Below are positions 45,141 to 58,536 of a stretch of 64,000 nt of DNA, in pieces. The DNA lies in the NCBI RefSeq assembly GCF_004210375.1, contig NW_027467782.1:32663771-32727770 (forward strand), written 5' to 3'. This stretch comes from Tachypleus tridentatus. Its lineage: Eukaryota > Arthropoda > Merostomata > Xiphosura > Limulidae. A program made the position numbers and the translations under genes. The notes under the pieces are model-generated. The model was not told where the DNA came from. It saw only the letters and a list, made by a program, of their open reading frames with translations, and made no database searches. Each line of letters starts with the position of its first letter. Positions within the stretch are counted from its first letter, which is position 1.

Positions 45141-46079
45141 GAACTAGACATGGCCTACTTTTGATTTATACATGGTAAGAATAATCGTCACAGTATAATA
45201 ATCACAAGGCGATAACCTTTGAAATAAGTGGAAGTTCTAGTACCTCATACAGTATGTTACGTTCGTTAGGAAAGTCAAAGGTTCCCATAACAACAGATGC
45301 TTTTTTTAAGCAGGATTTTAAGTGTTTAATAACTTCTACCTGCTTTGTTTTCTCTGATGATATATCTGAAAAAGAAAGATTATAAAATTCTTGTCATTAA
45401 TAACTTCATTTATAAGAGGCTTCTAACTGATATATTTACGAATTATTATGCACACAATGACACACACACACATCAAGATACGTATATCACACGTGAAGTA
45501 AACAATTTTCTTTTCTTTTCAGGGAGAAAACCCAACATTTAGAAACTCACTATTACATTTTATCACAACTTTGTACCCACAAAGAAGACTTAGAAACTTA
45601 ACAGAACGAATTAAAAAATCTAACACCGTCTACAGGTTAAGCCCATACATAATAGATGGGCCTTTTATTAAAGTTCAAAACCTTAAAAAATAATATATAA
45701 ACCCTGGTCTCCTACCAACATTCCATTCTACACCAGAAATTACTATTCTCTAGAATAACTTGAGCATTGACATTAAACGTTGAAAGAAATCTTTGTATTT
45801 ACCTAACCCTGAATAACGTCTACTACAGGAACAATACAAGGCACATGCATAGTATCCCGTGCTAATGTGTTAAGATCACTTCGTTATATTTATAAATCTT
45901 TGAATGCCAGCTCATTGTTGTATTAGCCTAATGATGTACCTTACTGAAGCATTAAATGTTGACATGGAAGAAACTGTAATAGAGACACAGAATGTGATCT
46001 AAAATATCGTTTACATTAAGTATGTAGAAGAAGTAAAAATAATGATAATTCGGCCATAGCAGACTATTTACAACAAATA

Positions 46080-48263
46080 TAATTAAAACATTATGATAAA
46101 TGTCGTTGAAGCATTCAAAGTGACGATCTTCAGAGTCACCGCGTAACAGTCCACTGAGGAGAGGTAGGTGTGCCTTGAGAGAAAGGATGTCCAGATCATC
46201 ACCGTATTTGTCCGCCAAGTACTTCAGCTCATCTGGAGTATCCTCTTCTCAAAGAAATTTGAAGAGAAGATCTTCCATATGTCGATCGCCTGGAAGCCTG
46301 GCTGATCAAAACGACAGTTGATTGCGTTAATGGCAAGGCCAAGAACCTCAAAGTACTGCCTTCTGTAGAATTCCTTGTGAGACGACGGGAACGATGGCTC
46401 ACCGGTTCCTACCTCAAAACGCTTGGGCGCTCTCTTCTGTCTTGGCATTTGTGGTTCAGAAATGTTGAGCTCCATTGCCTTTCGGTGCACTTTTTCATAT
46501 ATCTTGTCAAAATTACCATCATTCCTCACTTTATCAAGAACACCCGCTACCAGTTTTGCATTTTGTTGCCCCTGTGCTGCAGACATGCAGGTCTTCTGCA
46601 ATGTTTTTGACAAATTGTCCATCAAAGAGTACACGGCGACACCAAGATGAAGAGCGAAGAAGTATTCAAATTTCTCTATTTGGAATCTGACACCTATTAT
46701 TCGTGCCCTCATTTCAGAGTCTAGACGATCTTCCAGACAAACGTCCTACTCCAAGAGAAGTGCTTCGTAGTTGGCAATGATGCGGTCGAAGCTCTGGCCG
46801 CGAACTGTCCAGCGAGTTGGGCAAATCACCTTTAGACCTGCTGTTTCTAGGTTGATGTTAGCTTTTATTTTCTCGACCAGATCTTGACACTTTGGTGAAA
46901 ATTATATAAGCTTGCAGATTTCGTATGTGATATCTAGGGTATCAGCTAACAACTTAGACCCTTTTGTTGCGTCACATACTGCCAAATTTAAGGCATGCCC
47001 ATGGCAATATGTATTGTGTGCCTTAGGAGCATCTTTGAGTATTTGTTCAGCAACACCTCTTCGTGATCCAGCCATAGGACATCCGGCATCGTAGCACTGG
47101 CCCCGACAGTTGGTCAGGGTCAAGTTCATCCGAATTATCGCGTCCTTGATGGCCAATACGATGGTATCTGCCTTTATGGTGGGGATTTCATAAAATCCGA
47201 TGAAGTCCTCGTGGGGTTCCAGATTGTCGTCAATCCATCGAACACATATTGTAAGCTGTTTTTTGTTTGCAACGTCAGTGCATTCATCGGCAAGGATGGA
47301 GAAATAACGACCGTTTCTGCTACAAGACGCCACATCTCGCAACACCTGCAATTCCATTACCTCTAATATTTCGTTCTGAACATCATGTGTAACATACTTG
47401 TTGGTTTTCTTCTTAAGCCATTCTATCATTTTAGAATTGTCCTTTGCTCTGAGGTGATAAAGTTGTATGAAGTTCGATTCTTCATCGCTGTGTCCTTGCA
47501 AAGCTAGTCCCTGTCTAACCAAGAACTGTAAGTTCTCGATGATTTTGGCCATGTTGCTCCTAGATTCTTTCTTCTCTTCTCCCAGTGTCATGTCCAACAT
47601 TTCGCCAATGTCAGAACATGTTTTGGGAAAAACTATTACATTCTCTTCTGCCATTTTATGGCACTGCGACATTTGGTGATCTCGAAACTTTTCCCTTGCC
47701 TTCTTCCAGTTTGAAAAGCCATCTCGGAGGAAAGCCGATTCCTTGTACTTTGCTTTGAGTTTCTGCTCTTTTTCTGCCAGTAAGCAGGTGTGACAAAGAA
47801 CCGTATCTGAAAACTCTATGTAGTGTAACCAAGGAACTTCTTCGTACCATGACGGCTGAAATGATCCTTTGAATTGCTTGCATTCCCTTTTGGGGTACTG
47901 GAAATTTCGTGGTTGATTTGGTTTTGACGGGATTATCAATTCCGCCTGTAAACTGTCATCCATACTTGCTTTGCTACCTACAGAAGAATGGATGCCTTCT
48001 GAAGCTGTCGATAGACCAACAGTTTATACTGACGACCCGCTTTGCTGAACCTCTGCCTGCTGTATAGTTTGTTCACATTTCCCTTGTTTAACAGGCAGCT
48101 TGGGACCACAGAACTTTTCCATCGATGACTGTATTTTTCTTTTTCTGGGAAGGGGCTTTGGTCTGACCAATTGAAATACGAAACGAAATGACTGTAGGAC
48201 GTTTCCCAATTCAAATCGCCCTATATTTTCATTTGGGTCATTTTTGGCAGAAAGGGTACCCAT
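46080..48263 (-). pseudogene. hAT-superfamily transposase with TTF-type zinc finger and DUF4371-like region (copy B)
   Basis: A cut-and-paste transposase related to zinc-finger MYM-type-1-like proteins. ATG at 48263 starts MGTLSAKNDPNENIGRF, with a TAA at 48024. ATG 47963 then opens 353 codons. The TTF-type finger is FQPSWYEEVPWLHYIEFSDT, then VLCHTCLL, the W of GFSNWKKA and the HQMSQCHKM histidines. The catalytic-core start is RYFSILADECTDVANKKQ, followed by GQCYDAGCPMAGSRRGVAEQ and YCHGHALNLAV. TAA (46902-46904) and one TAG just before 46740 then interrupt an otherwise continuous frame through PTRWTVRGQSF (the RW motif) to 46224. A frameshift leads to DKYGDDLDILSLKAHLPLL. The C-terminal hAT dimerisation block is absent, so the gene is 3'-truncated and dead. 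Confidence 0.88.
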
Positions 48264-48510
48264 TATTAGGGATTTTTAAGAAGAACAATTGACCCATTTT
48301 AAGGGTATTTTATGGGGTACGTTTTACATTCACATCCATTGTGGAATCCTCCATGATGCGCAGGAAGTCATTACCCCATATAACGTACCCATCCAGGTCC
48401 ATATGAAGCTACCGAGTTAGCTGATAACATACCCATCCCGCACCGGTCCGTACGAAGCTATCTCGTTAGCTGCGTGCGGCCGACCGGCCAGCGAGGGATC
48501 GGAGCCGTGC

Positions 48511-48566
48511 GCACACGCGTGATTCTTAAATTTCAAGTGCAACATTTAAAAATCACGGGTGTGTGC
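48511..48566. repeat. Imperfect inverted repeat (hairpin) in a CpG-richer block (copy B)
   Basis: Counterpart of 19658-19712, with arms gcacacgcgtgattctta and taaaaatcacgggtgtgtgc. Confidence 0.55.
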
Positions 48567-49704
48567 AACGTGTACACATCGAGCATGAGCGAGAATCGGT
48601 GCGAGGACTCCGGGCGAGAACTGTAAGAATATCATTTTGAGCGATAAACTTACCCATATTTAGGTCAAAATGGATTGGGGGGGCATATTTAAGGATTTTC
48701 GGGCACAAATCATACTCCATGTTTATGGTTTTCTTGGGAAAAAGTAACCTATTAGAGCGGCATACACCCATTAGGCGAGTACCTCTCCCCCCACCCCGCC
48801 CGCGCAGTTTGAACGCACACATGAATGTGACCACGTGGCGGATACGGCAGCTGCACACTGCTAAATCCAAGATATCGTCCGACCATGTGATGGGTGGATA
48901 CAATCACTGAATCTATTACCAGTGACAAAATTAACCATGTTTGACTGAGCAGACACAAAATGTTCAAGTTTTCTACATAAAAGGTCTAGATTTCAGGTTA
49001 TCAAAAATTTTACAGGACTGTGGACATAGGCTGATTATTAAACATGGAACTTGATTAAGGCCAGACGAAACACATGAAATTTTAGTAATATGTTTCAAAC
49101 CAAATGACTTTGTGTTGTGTTTTCACTTCATCAAACTAAGCTGTGCGTAAAGTTGTATGCCTGTACATAGATTTGTGAATGTAGTTCATATTTTTGGAAT
49201 TCACAATGTTCTCGTTTCTTTAATTATCAAAGACTCGGCATTTTCTAGAAATCTTAACTGTAAAATTGTAATTGCATTGGGGAGGGGGGGGTGGAACGGG
49301 ATATTGACAATTTAGACCAGTCTCACGTACAGGTCATGTTTCTATTTATGTTTTGAATATCAAATTCAGGGCTGCCACTCTAAACTTTTATTGATATTTT
49401 TTAATTAATAATTATAAATAATTACCCATATCCACATGGTTACTGATCTTTATTAAGTGGGATTACCTTGAACATCATTCTCATTGGATTTGCTCAAATT
49501 TAACAAAAGTTAACAATTTAGAAAACCCCACACCCCTGCGAGTGTCCGAAGTTGACTAAAACCATCCCGCGTGTCAGAGTTGTGCACAGTAGGCCTATTA
49601 AATGCTTATTTGTAAATAGATATCCTACAACTTACAAGGCTACAATACATAACATAACTGCCCAAGAACAAACTGACAATTCTTAATCTAAGTTTATTTT
49701 GTAC

Positions 49705-49824
49705 CTCACTCTCCTGATCCTCACTGGTAAAAGCATGATCCATATTGAGCTTAAATTCTGTATCAAGGCATCTGAGGGAAATTTTGGAGTCGTAATGAGA
49801 CGCCTGGTAGGTTTTAGAATTAGT
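49705..49824 (-). other. Candidate 40-codon exon (copy B)
   Basis: Counterpart of 20839-20958, identical in length and reading. Confidence 0.3.
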
Positions 49825-51000
49825 CTGAGCCAACTTTTATCATGCACACATGTACGTTATGTCTATGCACACTGTGTTACGTTTTGTTTCGGTTCTTAGA
49901 ATGCATATATTCGTGTGTGTTGTGATAGCTCGCCACCACGCACGCAAGGTCCACGAATAAAAAAAACATCGTCACATTCTATTTGAAGTCACGCAACAAT
50001 ACGCGCGCACAGTCCCATACAACACATACGTGATTGATATAGTGTGTGTCTACATGTCTGTAAGATAACGGCCATAATGTGCAATCAAAAACAGGGCACG
50101 GTATGTAGTACAGATCCGTACGCGCGCCGTAGGCCTCGCTCGTTTATTTGTTTTTTTTTATGTCGCGCACCTACGTCACCGCTCGTGTAGTCATATGGGA
50201 ATTTAAATAGGGTGAAACAAACGATATTGATACCAACAGGATGTACCAAGCAACAGAATAACGAAAATTTCATTTTAACCAAGAATCAAAATATTATCTA
50301 TCTGCGACATTTCATTTTTTTTGCACTATTGAAAAAAATGGTTGTTAGCCAAAAGTGTGGGGTTCCGCGGTCCCTGCAACAACTGTTGACCTCTTATTTA
50401 CAACTTTATTTCTTGCAAGAAGCATAAGAAAATTCCTATACTGATGTTGTCAGCGATATTCTAGCTTTATACCACACTTTGAATCCCATTTCTTGCTTTT
50501 CATAGCTACATCATATGGTTTTTCATTTTTTTAGCAGCATATTTCTCTCCGAATGTAGGTAAAGAACTTAGGTGGTTACAACATGCAAAGGAGATTAATA
50601 TCGTGCTAGCAGAGTTATGCTGCATTTGATAAGGGAACGTCCATTCTAAGCTTTTCAGATTTCTTTTTGTTAGTTTTAGTCCTGATTGATCTGGTACGTA
50701 TATTCATATGGTGATCTTGCTGTTCAATTGCTTTGCTTTCTGCCATTCATTTGATGGTCAATCAATCTCAATGTTAATGTAGTGTATCCTGTGAGTCAGT
50801 TGCAAGTATTGTTAGTGACATTGCCTATTTATGTTTCATTGCTTTTAGTTATTTAAAAGAGAGTTTCCTTCATGCTTTCCATTTCCACTTACGCTAAATT
50901 AAAATATCTAAGATTAGATTGTGGTGGATAATGATTCAATGCATTTCTTTTTTTTTACACTGCAAGGCTCTGGGTATAATTTTGCTTGCATATGCTGTAG

Positions 51001-51464
51001 GTGTTACGTGATGCCGCACTGATAGAAGAACTTGAATTATTTCCTGTGACCAGTCTTAAGCATGTTTTGTACGTTTTCAGTCTTATCAAGTTATACAGCA
51101 ATCAAACTGGTTATCGGTGCTGTATAATTCAGGATGTAATAGACAATATAATAAGTAGGTTCTGTTTTTCAGCTCGATTTACAGCTGAACCTTTCACAGC
51201 ATTGCTTTTGGTAGCTCTAGCTGTCAGAGTATTTATGTGGCTGGTGAAGTTGGGATGTTTGTCAAAGATTACCCCTTTCTTTAGGTACTTTTTTGTTTCT
51301 TCTTTGCCTGTTGATAATGGCGATGTCCCGCCCTCATCAGCTCATCAATTTTTGAGTATGTACAACATGGCCGTGGATTTGGAAAGATTATTTACCATCC
51401 ACTATGGCTCCACCATTTCTTCACACTGTTAAAGAATGGTTTCACCAAAATGTCGATGATAAAG
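51001..51464 (+). other. Candidate coding exon of an unrecognised gene (copy B)
   Basis: Counterpart of 22123-22583. Open for 143 codons through the hydrophobic stretch; a single extra G (tttggaaag versus tttgaaag) then shifts it off the KDYLPSTMAPP reading. If those two single-base differences are errors, the exon is about 154 codons long. Confidence 0.4.
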
Positions 51465-51790
51465 GTTAGTACTAAGCAGTTTGTTGAACTGTCAAGGCGA
51501 GCTACATCCTTAACGTAGTTGTTTAAGAGAGCTAGTGATCCAGTCTAATTGTCAGATTCCATATTCAACTAACCATATGTCAATGTAGCAAGCTAGTTTA
51601 CTCCAACTCAACGTAGTCATGGTCACTAACATGGTTCCTAATCAAAGTAATGTTCCTCTTCATTCTAGAAACCTATGAACAGACCAAGTTTTCTCTATTT
51701 CGTATGATATGGTTAGCAATACCACCTTGCGAACAGTTGGGCTCAAACTAGAAGTGGTCATTTACTGTTTTACATCTTTCCATTACACAG

Positions 51791-51847
51791 TTTGATGCAA
51801 AGGTGTGGTGGATGCTCAGAGCTTTGACAAACACACCTCTTCATGAG
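51791..51847 (+). other. Candidate 57 bp exon downstream (copy B)
   Basis: Identical counterpart of 22911-22967, with the same acceptor and donor-like flanks. Confidence 0.3.
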
Positions 51848-52553
51848 GTATTTGCATATTCAAGTGTTTTGACACCATACATGCACAGTCCTCACTGATA
51901 CATCAGTCCAGTTTAGACTGATGACTGTCAAGAATGACTCAGGTAGAGAGTCAGAGTATTTAATCAAGTGACCAAATAATCACCATTGTAATGTTGTCTG
52001 CATGCAAAAAAGCGTACAATATATATAAAGGAACGATTGTGGCGAGACCTTGTCACATTTCCACATTAGTCTTAACTCTGATTCGCATATGCTCAACATC
52101 ATACCACTGATACTTGTGTGTGAAAAAGATGTGATTTCCAGCAGTTGTAAAAAAATTGCAAATAAACAGAAATAAAATAAACAATCCTTTTTAAAATACA
52201 ACACAGAGTGAGTACTTGTTTAACTTGAAATACATGTGCTTTTACATATCTAAACTGTCTAATTCCTCTCCAAATTCTACTGAATGAAGCATCTATCTAC
52301 CATATTGTTTAATTTTAAATAATATTAAACTATGTTACAACATCACATTAAAGCAGCACTGTCATAGTCCTCCAGAGCGAATTCTGCCATTAACTTGACT
52401 GGTAATTCCCAACAGAAAATAAAGGGAGGTTGTCGCCTTGAAAGCATCTGAACTGTTGTTGAAGAAAACTGATCTTTACTTTCATACCAAACCACGAACT
52501 GAGCAACAGATAACAGGAGTAGAAGTAATATAACAACCTTTTGACTACTTGTT

Positions 52554-52824
52554 GGCTGGCATGGCCAGGTGGTTAAGGTGCTCGACTCGTAATCTGAATG
52601 TCGTGGGTTCAAATCCCATCACACCAAACATGCTCGACTTTTCAGCCTGAGGGCGTTATAAAATTCGGTCAATCCCACTATTCGTTGGTAAAAGAGCAGT
52701 CCAAGAGTTGGCGGTGGGTGATGATGACTAGCTGCTTTTCCTGTAGTCTTACTCTGCTAAATTAGGGACGGTTAGCGCAGATAGCCCTCATGTAATTCAC
52801 TTTGAAAATTCAAATCAAACAAAC
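52554..52824 (+). mobile_element. Major-family SINE (copy B)
   Basis: Counterpart of 23675-23948, with one base lost in the head (ggctggcatggcc). Confidence 0.92.
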
Positions 52825-53449
52825 AACGTGTTATATAAACTGCACACTATTCTGAACAACTAGAAAGTTCTCAAAAGTAATACATTACAAAAAAGTAAAA
52901 AAAATGCATGACATGCTTGCACATTGCACATGTAAGGTGACCAAAACAAAGCAAAAGAGAGAGAGATTTAAAATATATATGTGCCTCATTGACTGTAGTG
53001 ATTTAAGAAAAGTGCCAAATAGGCAACACATTTCACAGTGGCAAAAAATTACATTTATTATGGATTTTACACAGATGTGATTACGAAATGCAACAGAAAA
53101 TACATTACAAGCCGAAATATCTGATAATTTAAAAATGGTATTGATGAGAATAGCAGCTAAGAATAGTAAATTAAAATTATAAAAACGATTAAAATATTTA
53201 AAAGACTTAATTCAATTTCAAATATCACACTGAAACCTGGCATGAAAAAATACTGTTCTGAATGATATCTTGGGTACGTAATTAAGAACTGTAAATCAAT
53301 ATAGTTTCTAATGGTAACGTCTTTCACGCTTTTATCTTTATAAGTATTGTCACGTGATCACAAAACCAACAATGGGAACATCACAAGACAAGAAGTGGCG
53401 TGATTAGTAACCGCATCTATGAAAACAAATGACCAAGTAGCTGATTAAC

Positions 53450-53650
53450 GTTACAAGCTCCGTACATTTCGAAACACGATAAAAAAGTAAATCCTAATTT
53501 GTAAGTTTCTTTACATAATAGGAAAAAACAAAACTATACCTTATGTTTTGTTACAAGCTCCGTATATTTCGAAACACGATAAAAAAGTAAATCTTAATTT
53601 GTGAGTTTCTTTACACAATAGGAAAAAAACAAAACCATAACTTATGTTTT
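53450..53650. repeat. Two tandem ~100 bp units (copy B)
   Basis: Counterpart of 24568-24760. Unit boundaries at 53450 and 53550; the second unit is better preserved here (cacaataggaaaaaaacaaa). Confidence 0.8.
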
Positions 53651-53827
53651 GTTTCACGAGTTTTCGGTTATAAGTAATCGCGGTTAAAGTTAACATAAGC
53701 TTCAGCAGTGTAAACTTTTATAAACTAATGCTAATGTTTGAAATATTGAAGGTTCCAGATAAGGTGGTTACTTTGATATTACTTTATTTATGAATAGATT
53801 TCCTTCTAATTGTGATGTTTTATTACA

Positions 53828-54050
53828 CAGTGGTACCTCGGTTCTCTAATTTAATCCATTCCAGAAGGCTGTTCGAAAACCGAATCAATTTTTCCCATAA
53901 AAAATACTGTAAATTAAATTAATCCGTTTGCAACCTCCAAAAATTACGCATTACGTCATCAGTCGGGTTATTTCGGGTCACGACAGTTTGCTTCGGGAAC
54001 CGAGTTTACTTTCGACAACCGAAACATTGTTTTTATCAAACAATATATTC
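53828..54050. mobile_element. Probable DNA-transposon or MITE fragment (copy B)
   Basis: Counterpart of 24937-25150. Copy B reads gaaccgagtttactttcgac and caaccgaaacattg where copy A has ccag in place of ccg, suggesting copy A is less accurate here. Confidence 0.45.
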
Positions 54051-54198
54051 AAAAACTGAATCGTTTGAGAAGGTAGTGTTTTGAAATTTGAAATTTTGTT
54101 TGAAGCTAGTTCTAAGTTATCAAAAAAAGTATAACATTAGAGCTGATCACAAGAAAGGTATTGTCCTAGGGTTTAGCCTGACTTCTAACTCAAGTTCT

Positions 54199-54474
54199 GT
54201 TTGTTTGTTTTGGAATTTCGCACAAAGCTACTCGAGGGCTATCTGTGCTAGCCGTCCCTAATTTAGCAGTGTAAGACTAGAGGGAAGGCAGCTAGTCATC
54301 ACCACCCACCGCCAACTCTTGGGCTACTCTTTTACCAACGAATAGTGGGATTGACCGTCACATTATAACGCACCCACGGCTGGGAGGGCGAGCATGTTTG
54401 GCGCGACTCGGGCGCGAACCCGCGACCCTCAGATTACGAAGCACACGCCTTAACGCGCTAGGCCATGCCAGACC
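54199..54474 (-). mobile_element. Major-family SINE, minus strand, with 12 bp target duplication (copy B)
   Basis: Clean full-length counterpart of 25307-25576, with direct repeats at 54187-54198 and 54475-54486 and an intact head (ggcgcgactcgggcgcgaac). Confidence 0.94.
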
Positions 54475-55298
54475 AACTCAAGTTCTAAAATTAAACAAAA
54501 GAAGCTAAAAAAGTAATTTAAAAATACAGAACTTAGTGTCGTTCTTATTGGAACGTTAATTTGATGAACCTAGGTAAAACGGTTAGGCCTACCTTAGGCT
54601 TAAGGAACCTTATTTAAATAATTATATTAATAACTTTTAGAGTTTTATTCTTGCTGTATTAAAATACCTTGACAGAAGATTTATAGTTTCGATCTGTTAA
54701 ACAAACATAAACCTACCACTAAAATATTTCTTAGATACTACTTTAACCTAACAGATAACGAATGCAACCGAATTTTGTAAGCCAAAAACGTCTTTTCTGA
54801 CCAACAGAAATAAGATTATTACGCTTATTATCTTCACAGGTGTTGTGTGTTTTTTAAAAAACAAAATCACAAAAATATTTTAATATGTAAAAAAAGACAA
54901 TGATGATAAACTCCAGATTATTTAAATTTAAAATTAAAGTTATTTACTTATCTCTACTTTAATGATAAAGAAGATTGTTTTGGTAACCATGAAATTACTC
55001 TCGATTCCATGAAAATTTAAAGTTAGGCCTATACCTCTTGTGGCCATATTGCTCATTGATGCATTGGAGTTTTATTTGAATGTACATATTTAGAAATAAA
55101 GAATTGTAAAAAAATTCATACAAATATTGTTACTATTAAGTAATATAGTAACACCAGTTAACATACGGAAATAACCGGGGAACACAACAAAATGCAGTTT
55201 TCTCTAAAGGCTTTTGCAACAAAAACTAAAACAGTTCTTCAATATCTTTCAGTTATATAATTGTCTCCCGGTGTGACAGCGATAAATCTTCCCTTTCC

Positions 55299-57768
55299 CT
55301 TGTTCATAGAATTAAAATGTTATGTTTTATTTTCTCAATCTTTAAATAGCTTTTCGTGATTACTTCCTTATTCATTTAATTGAGTCACTAAGTATTAAAA
55401 GAAGGTTCATAAATGATTCCCGTGAAACTACTTACCATGAGGACATCGACAAGTCTGTACCTATAGGTCTTGTGAATGTCTCTGGCATCTTGAATACTCT
55501 CAGCATACCTTATAAGTATGAGTGCTCACAGTTAAATTCAACAAAGAAAGACGATCATTGTGTAATACCTGTTGTCTTCATTTCTATGATAAAAACTCAT
55601 ATCTGCAAAGCAACTTTTCATGTGCACGTGATATTCTTGATTTACAAAAGAAATTAAAAATGATGAAAAGGAGAAATATATTTAACCTATAGTTATGGAA
55701 GCGAGTGTCTAGGACACCTGTGAACATCGATCAAGCTCCTTTCAGCTTTGACCTATCCAGCTTTGTCTAGAAACAAAACAATGCATTCCCGATACCTTAT
55801 CCACAGTTAAGTGCCCCAAGTCAAAATTACAGTCTGCCTCGAGGGCTGTTCAGGGTGTAAGTTTGGCCTTTCTATTTGATATAGGTTAGCTAAAATTGGG
55901 AAGAAGACCTACTCGTGGTTTATGACGCTTCCATACTTCGTACTGCACAAAGCAGTTTTCCCTTGTTCATAGAATTAAAATGTCATGTTTTATTTTCTCA
56001 ATCATTAAATAACTTTTCGTGACTACATCCTTATTCCTTCAATAGAGTCTCTAGGTATTAAAAGAAGGTTCATGAGAAATTGATGTCAAACTAGTAACAA
56101 TCAGGACATCGAAAAGGCTGTATCGATAGGTCTTGTGCATGTCCCTGGAATCTTGAAAACTCTCAGTACACGTTATAAGTATTAGTGCTCACAGTTAAAT
56201 TCAAGAAAGAAAGATAATCATTGTGAAGTACCTGTTGTCTTCATTTCTGTGATAAAAACTTATATCTCCAAAGCAACTTTTACTTTGCATGTAACACTCT
56301 TGAGTTAGAAAAGAAATTAAAAATGATGAAAAAGGAAAAATATATTTAACCTATCTTTATGGAAGCGAGTGTCTAGGACACCTGTGAACACCGATCAAGT
56401 TCCTTTCAGCTTTGACCTATCCAGTTTGTCTAGAAAGAAAACAATGCATTCCCGATACCTTATTCCACAGTTAAGTGTCCCAGTCAAAATTACAGTCTGC
56501 CTCGAGGGTTGTTCAGGGTGTAAGTTTGGCCTTTCTATTTGATATAGGTTAGCTAAAATTGGGAAGAAGACCTTCTCGTGGTTTATGACGCTTCCATACT
56601 TCGTACTGCACAAAGCAGTTTTCCCTTGTTCATAGAATTAAAAAGTCATGTTTTATTTTCTCAATCATTAAATAACTTTTCGCGATTACTTCCTTATTTC
56701 TTTAATAGAGTCTCTAGGTATTAAAAGAAGGTTCATGAGAAATTGACGTTAAACTACTTACCATGAGGACATAAAAAAGGCTGTATCGATAGGTCTTGTG
56801 TATGTCCCTGGAATCTTGAATACGTTATAAGTATTAATGCTCACACTCAAATTCACAAAGAAAAATGATAATTGTGGAGGACTTGTTGAGTTTATTTCTC
56901 TGATAAAAAATTAGACCTGGAAAAAAACTTTTACTTTGCATGTAACATTTTCGAGTAACAAAAACATAACAATGATGAAATGCAGAAATATGTTAAATCT
57001 ATCGTTTTGGAAGAGTGTATGGACATCTGTGAACTTCGATCAAGCCCCTTTCAGCTTTGACCTATCCAGCTTTGTCTAGAAACAAAACAATGCATTCCCG
57101 ATACCTTATTGCACAGTTAAGTAACCCAAGTCAAAATTACAGTCTGCCTCGAGGGCTGTTCAGGGTGTAAGTTTGGCCTTTCTATTTAATATAGGATAGC
57201 TAAAATTGGGAAGAAGACCTTCTCGTGGTTTATGACGCTTCCATACATCGTACTGCACAAAGCAGTTTTCCCTTGTTCATAGAATTAAAAAAGTCATGTT
57301 TTGTTTTCTCAATCATTAAATAACTTTTCGTGACTACATCCTTATTTATTTAATTGAGTCACTAAGTATTAAAAGAAGGTTCATAAATGATTCACGTAAA
57401 ACTACTTACCATGAGGACATCGAGAATTCTGTACCTACAGGTCTTGTGAATGTCTCTGGCATCTTGAATGCTCTCAGTATACGTTATAAGTATTAGTGCT
57501 CACAGTTAAATTCAACAAAGAAAGATGATCATTGTGTAGTATCTGTTGTCTTCATTTCTGTGATAAAACTTATACTTTTACTTTGCATGTAACAATCTTT
57601 AGTAACAAAAGAAACTAACATTGATGAAGAAGCACAAATATATTAAAGCTGTTGTTATGAAATGGTGTTTTTTAGGACACCTGTGAAGATCGTTCAAGCT
57701 CTTTTCATCAATGACCAGTCCATCTTTGTGTAGAAGGCAAAAAACAATGAATTCCAGAAAACCCAGTT
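55299..57768. repeat. Tandem array of ~650-663 bp units, about 3.7 copies (copy B)
   Basis: Same array, phased at 55299, 55962, 56625 and 57272 (spacings 663, 663 and 647). Same number of units as copy A, with fewer homopolymer losses. Confidence 0.92.
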
Positions 57769-57772
57769 GATA

Positions 57773-57900
57773 AATACATAGCATGGGCATTTTCCAAATA
57801 TGTAACATGAGCCAGCTCATTCATCAAAGACTTTTAATTTCAAGTCTAATCTAAATCAACTTAATCATAAAGCCTTAATGGCCAGTTTCGGTGTTAAACA
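57773..57900 (+). mobile_element. Penelope-like reverse-transcriptase fragment (copy B)
   Basis: Counterpart of 28853-28975. It interrupts the last tandem unit at about 57768 (after gaattccagaaaaccc). The same reverse-transcriptase segment starts again at 58537, so two partial Penelope-like copies lie in tandem. Confidence 0.8.
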
Positions 57901-58209
57901 TCATATTTTAATACCCGTAACTTACAGCGCCGGATTAAGGTTTAATGGGGCTTGGGGTAATATTTTAAAATAATACTAATAATTATTCACTCTTGTTTCT
58001 ATTCTTCTATATTCACGAACTATAATTTATTTATTTGGGTGACATGTGCATTAATATGGTACTGGTGGTTGGTAAAGGGTAACTAAAAGAAAGATGTTGA
58101 AGGTAAAACCACCAAGAAAGTTAACTGTATATATTTTGTTTTATATACTATTGTCGAAACGGACAATGCCATTATTCAGGTATAACTAACTGAACGAGCA
58201 ACTTGTCTA

Positions 58210-58529
58210 ATTAGTTCTTAAGTTGTCTCAAAAGTTTCACTCCAGCTACAAATGAAATTCCAAGGAAATAAAAGTGAGAATAGAAATGTTTTCATATGGT
58301 TCTATATGGAATAAAATAGTTCATGAGTGAGAAAAGTTTTAAACCTAATCTGACGGGCATCTTGTACTGCGCACACCTGAGGTTGCATTTACGTTATTTC
58401 AGTAAATATAGAATAAAACCTTAGCTAATAGTCCATATTTTAACAGTAAAGAAGTTTTAAGTTCATGAGTTTATATGATAATATTTTTACAAAATCATAA
58501 ATTTTCCCTAATGTGTCACATGTGACATT
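58210..58529. other. Start of unique right flank, nothing recognised
   Basis: AT-rich sequence between two Penelope-like fragments, containing the palindrome tgtcacatgtgaca near 58515. No other signal. Confidence 0.45.
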
Positions 58530-58536
58530 ATGATTC

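Larger units (their letters stand above)
29776..58209. repeat. Copy B of the 27-28 kb direct duplication
   Basis: This is the second copy of 2243-29275. After 58209 the sequence continues uninterrupted into unique right flank, whereas copy A stops at the gap. Copy B often reads better in old coding regions: the hAT pseudogene is open for 353 codons here but is split by frameshifts in copy A. Copy A reads better in some places, such as the candidate exon near 22.5 kb. Intervals between the elements listed for copy B hold the same unannotated DNA as the matching copy A intervals. Confidence 0.95.
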
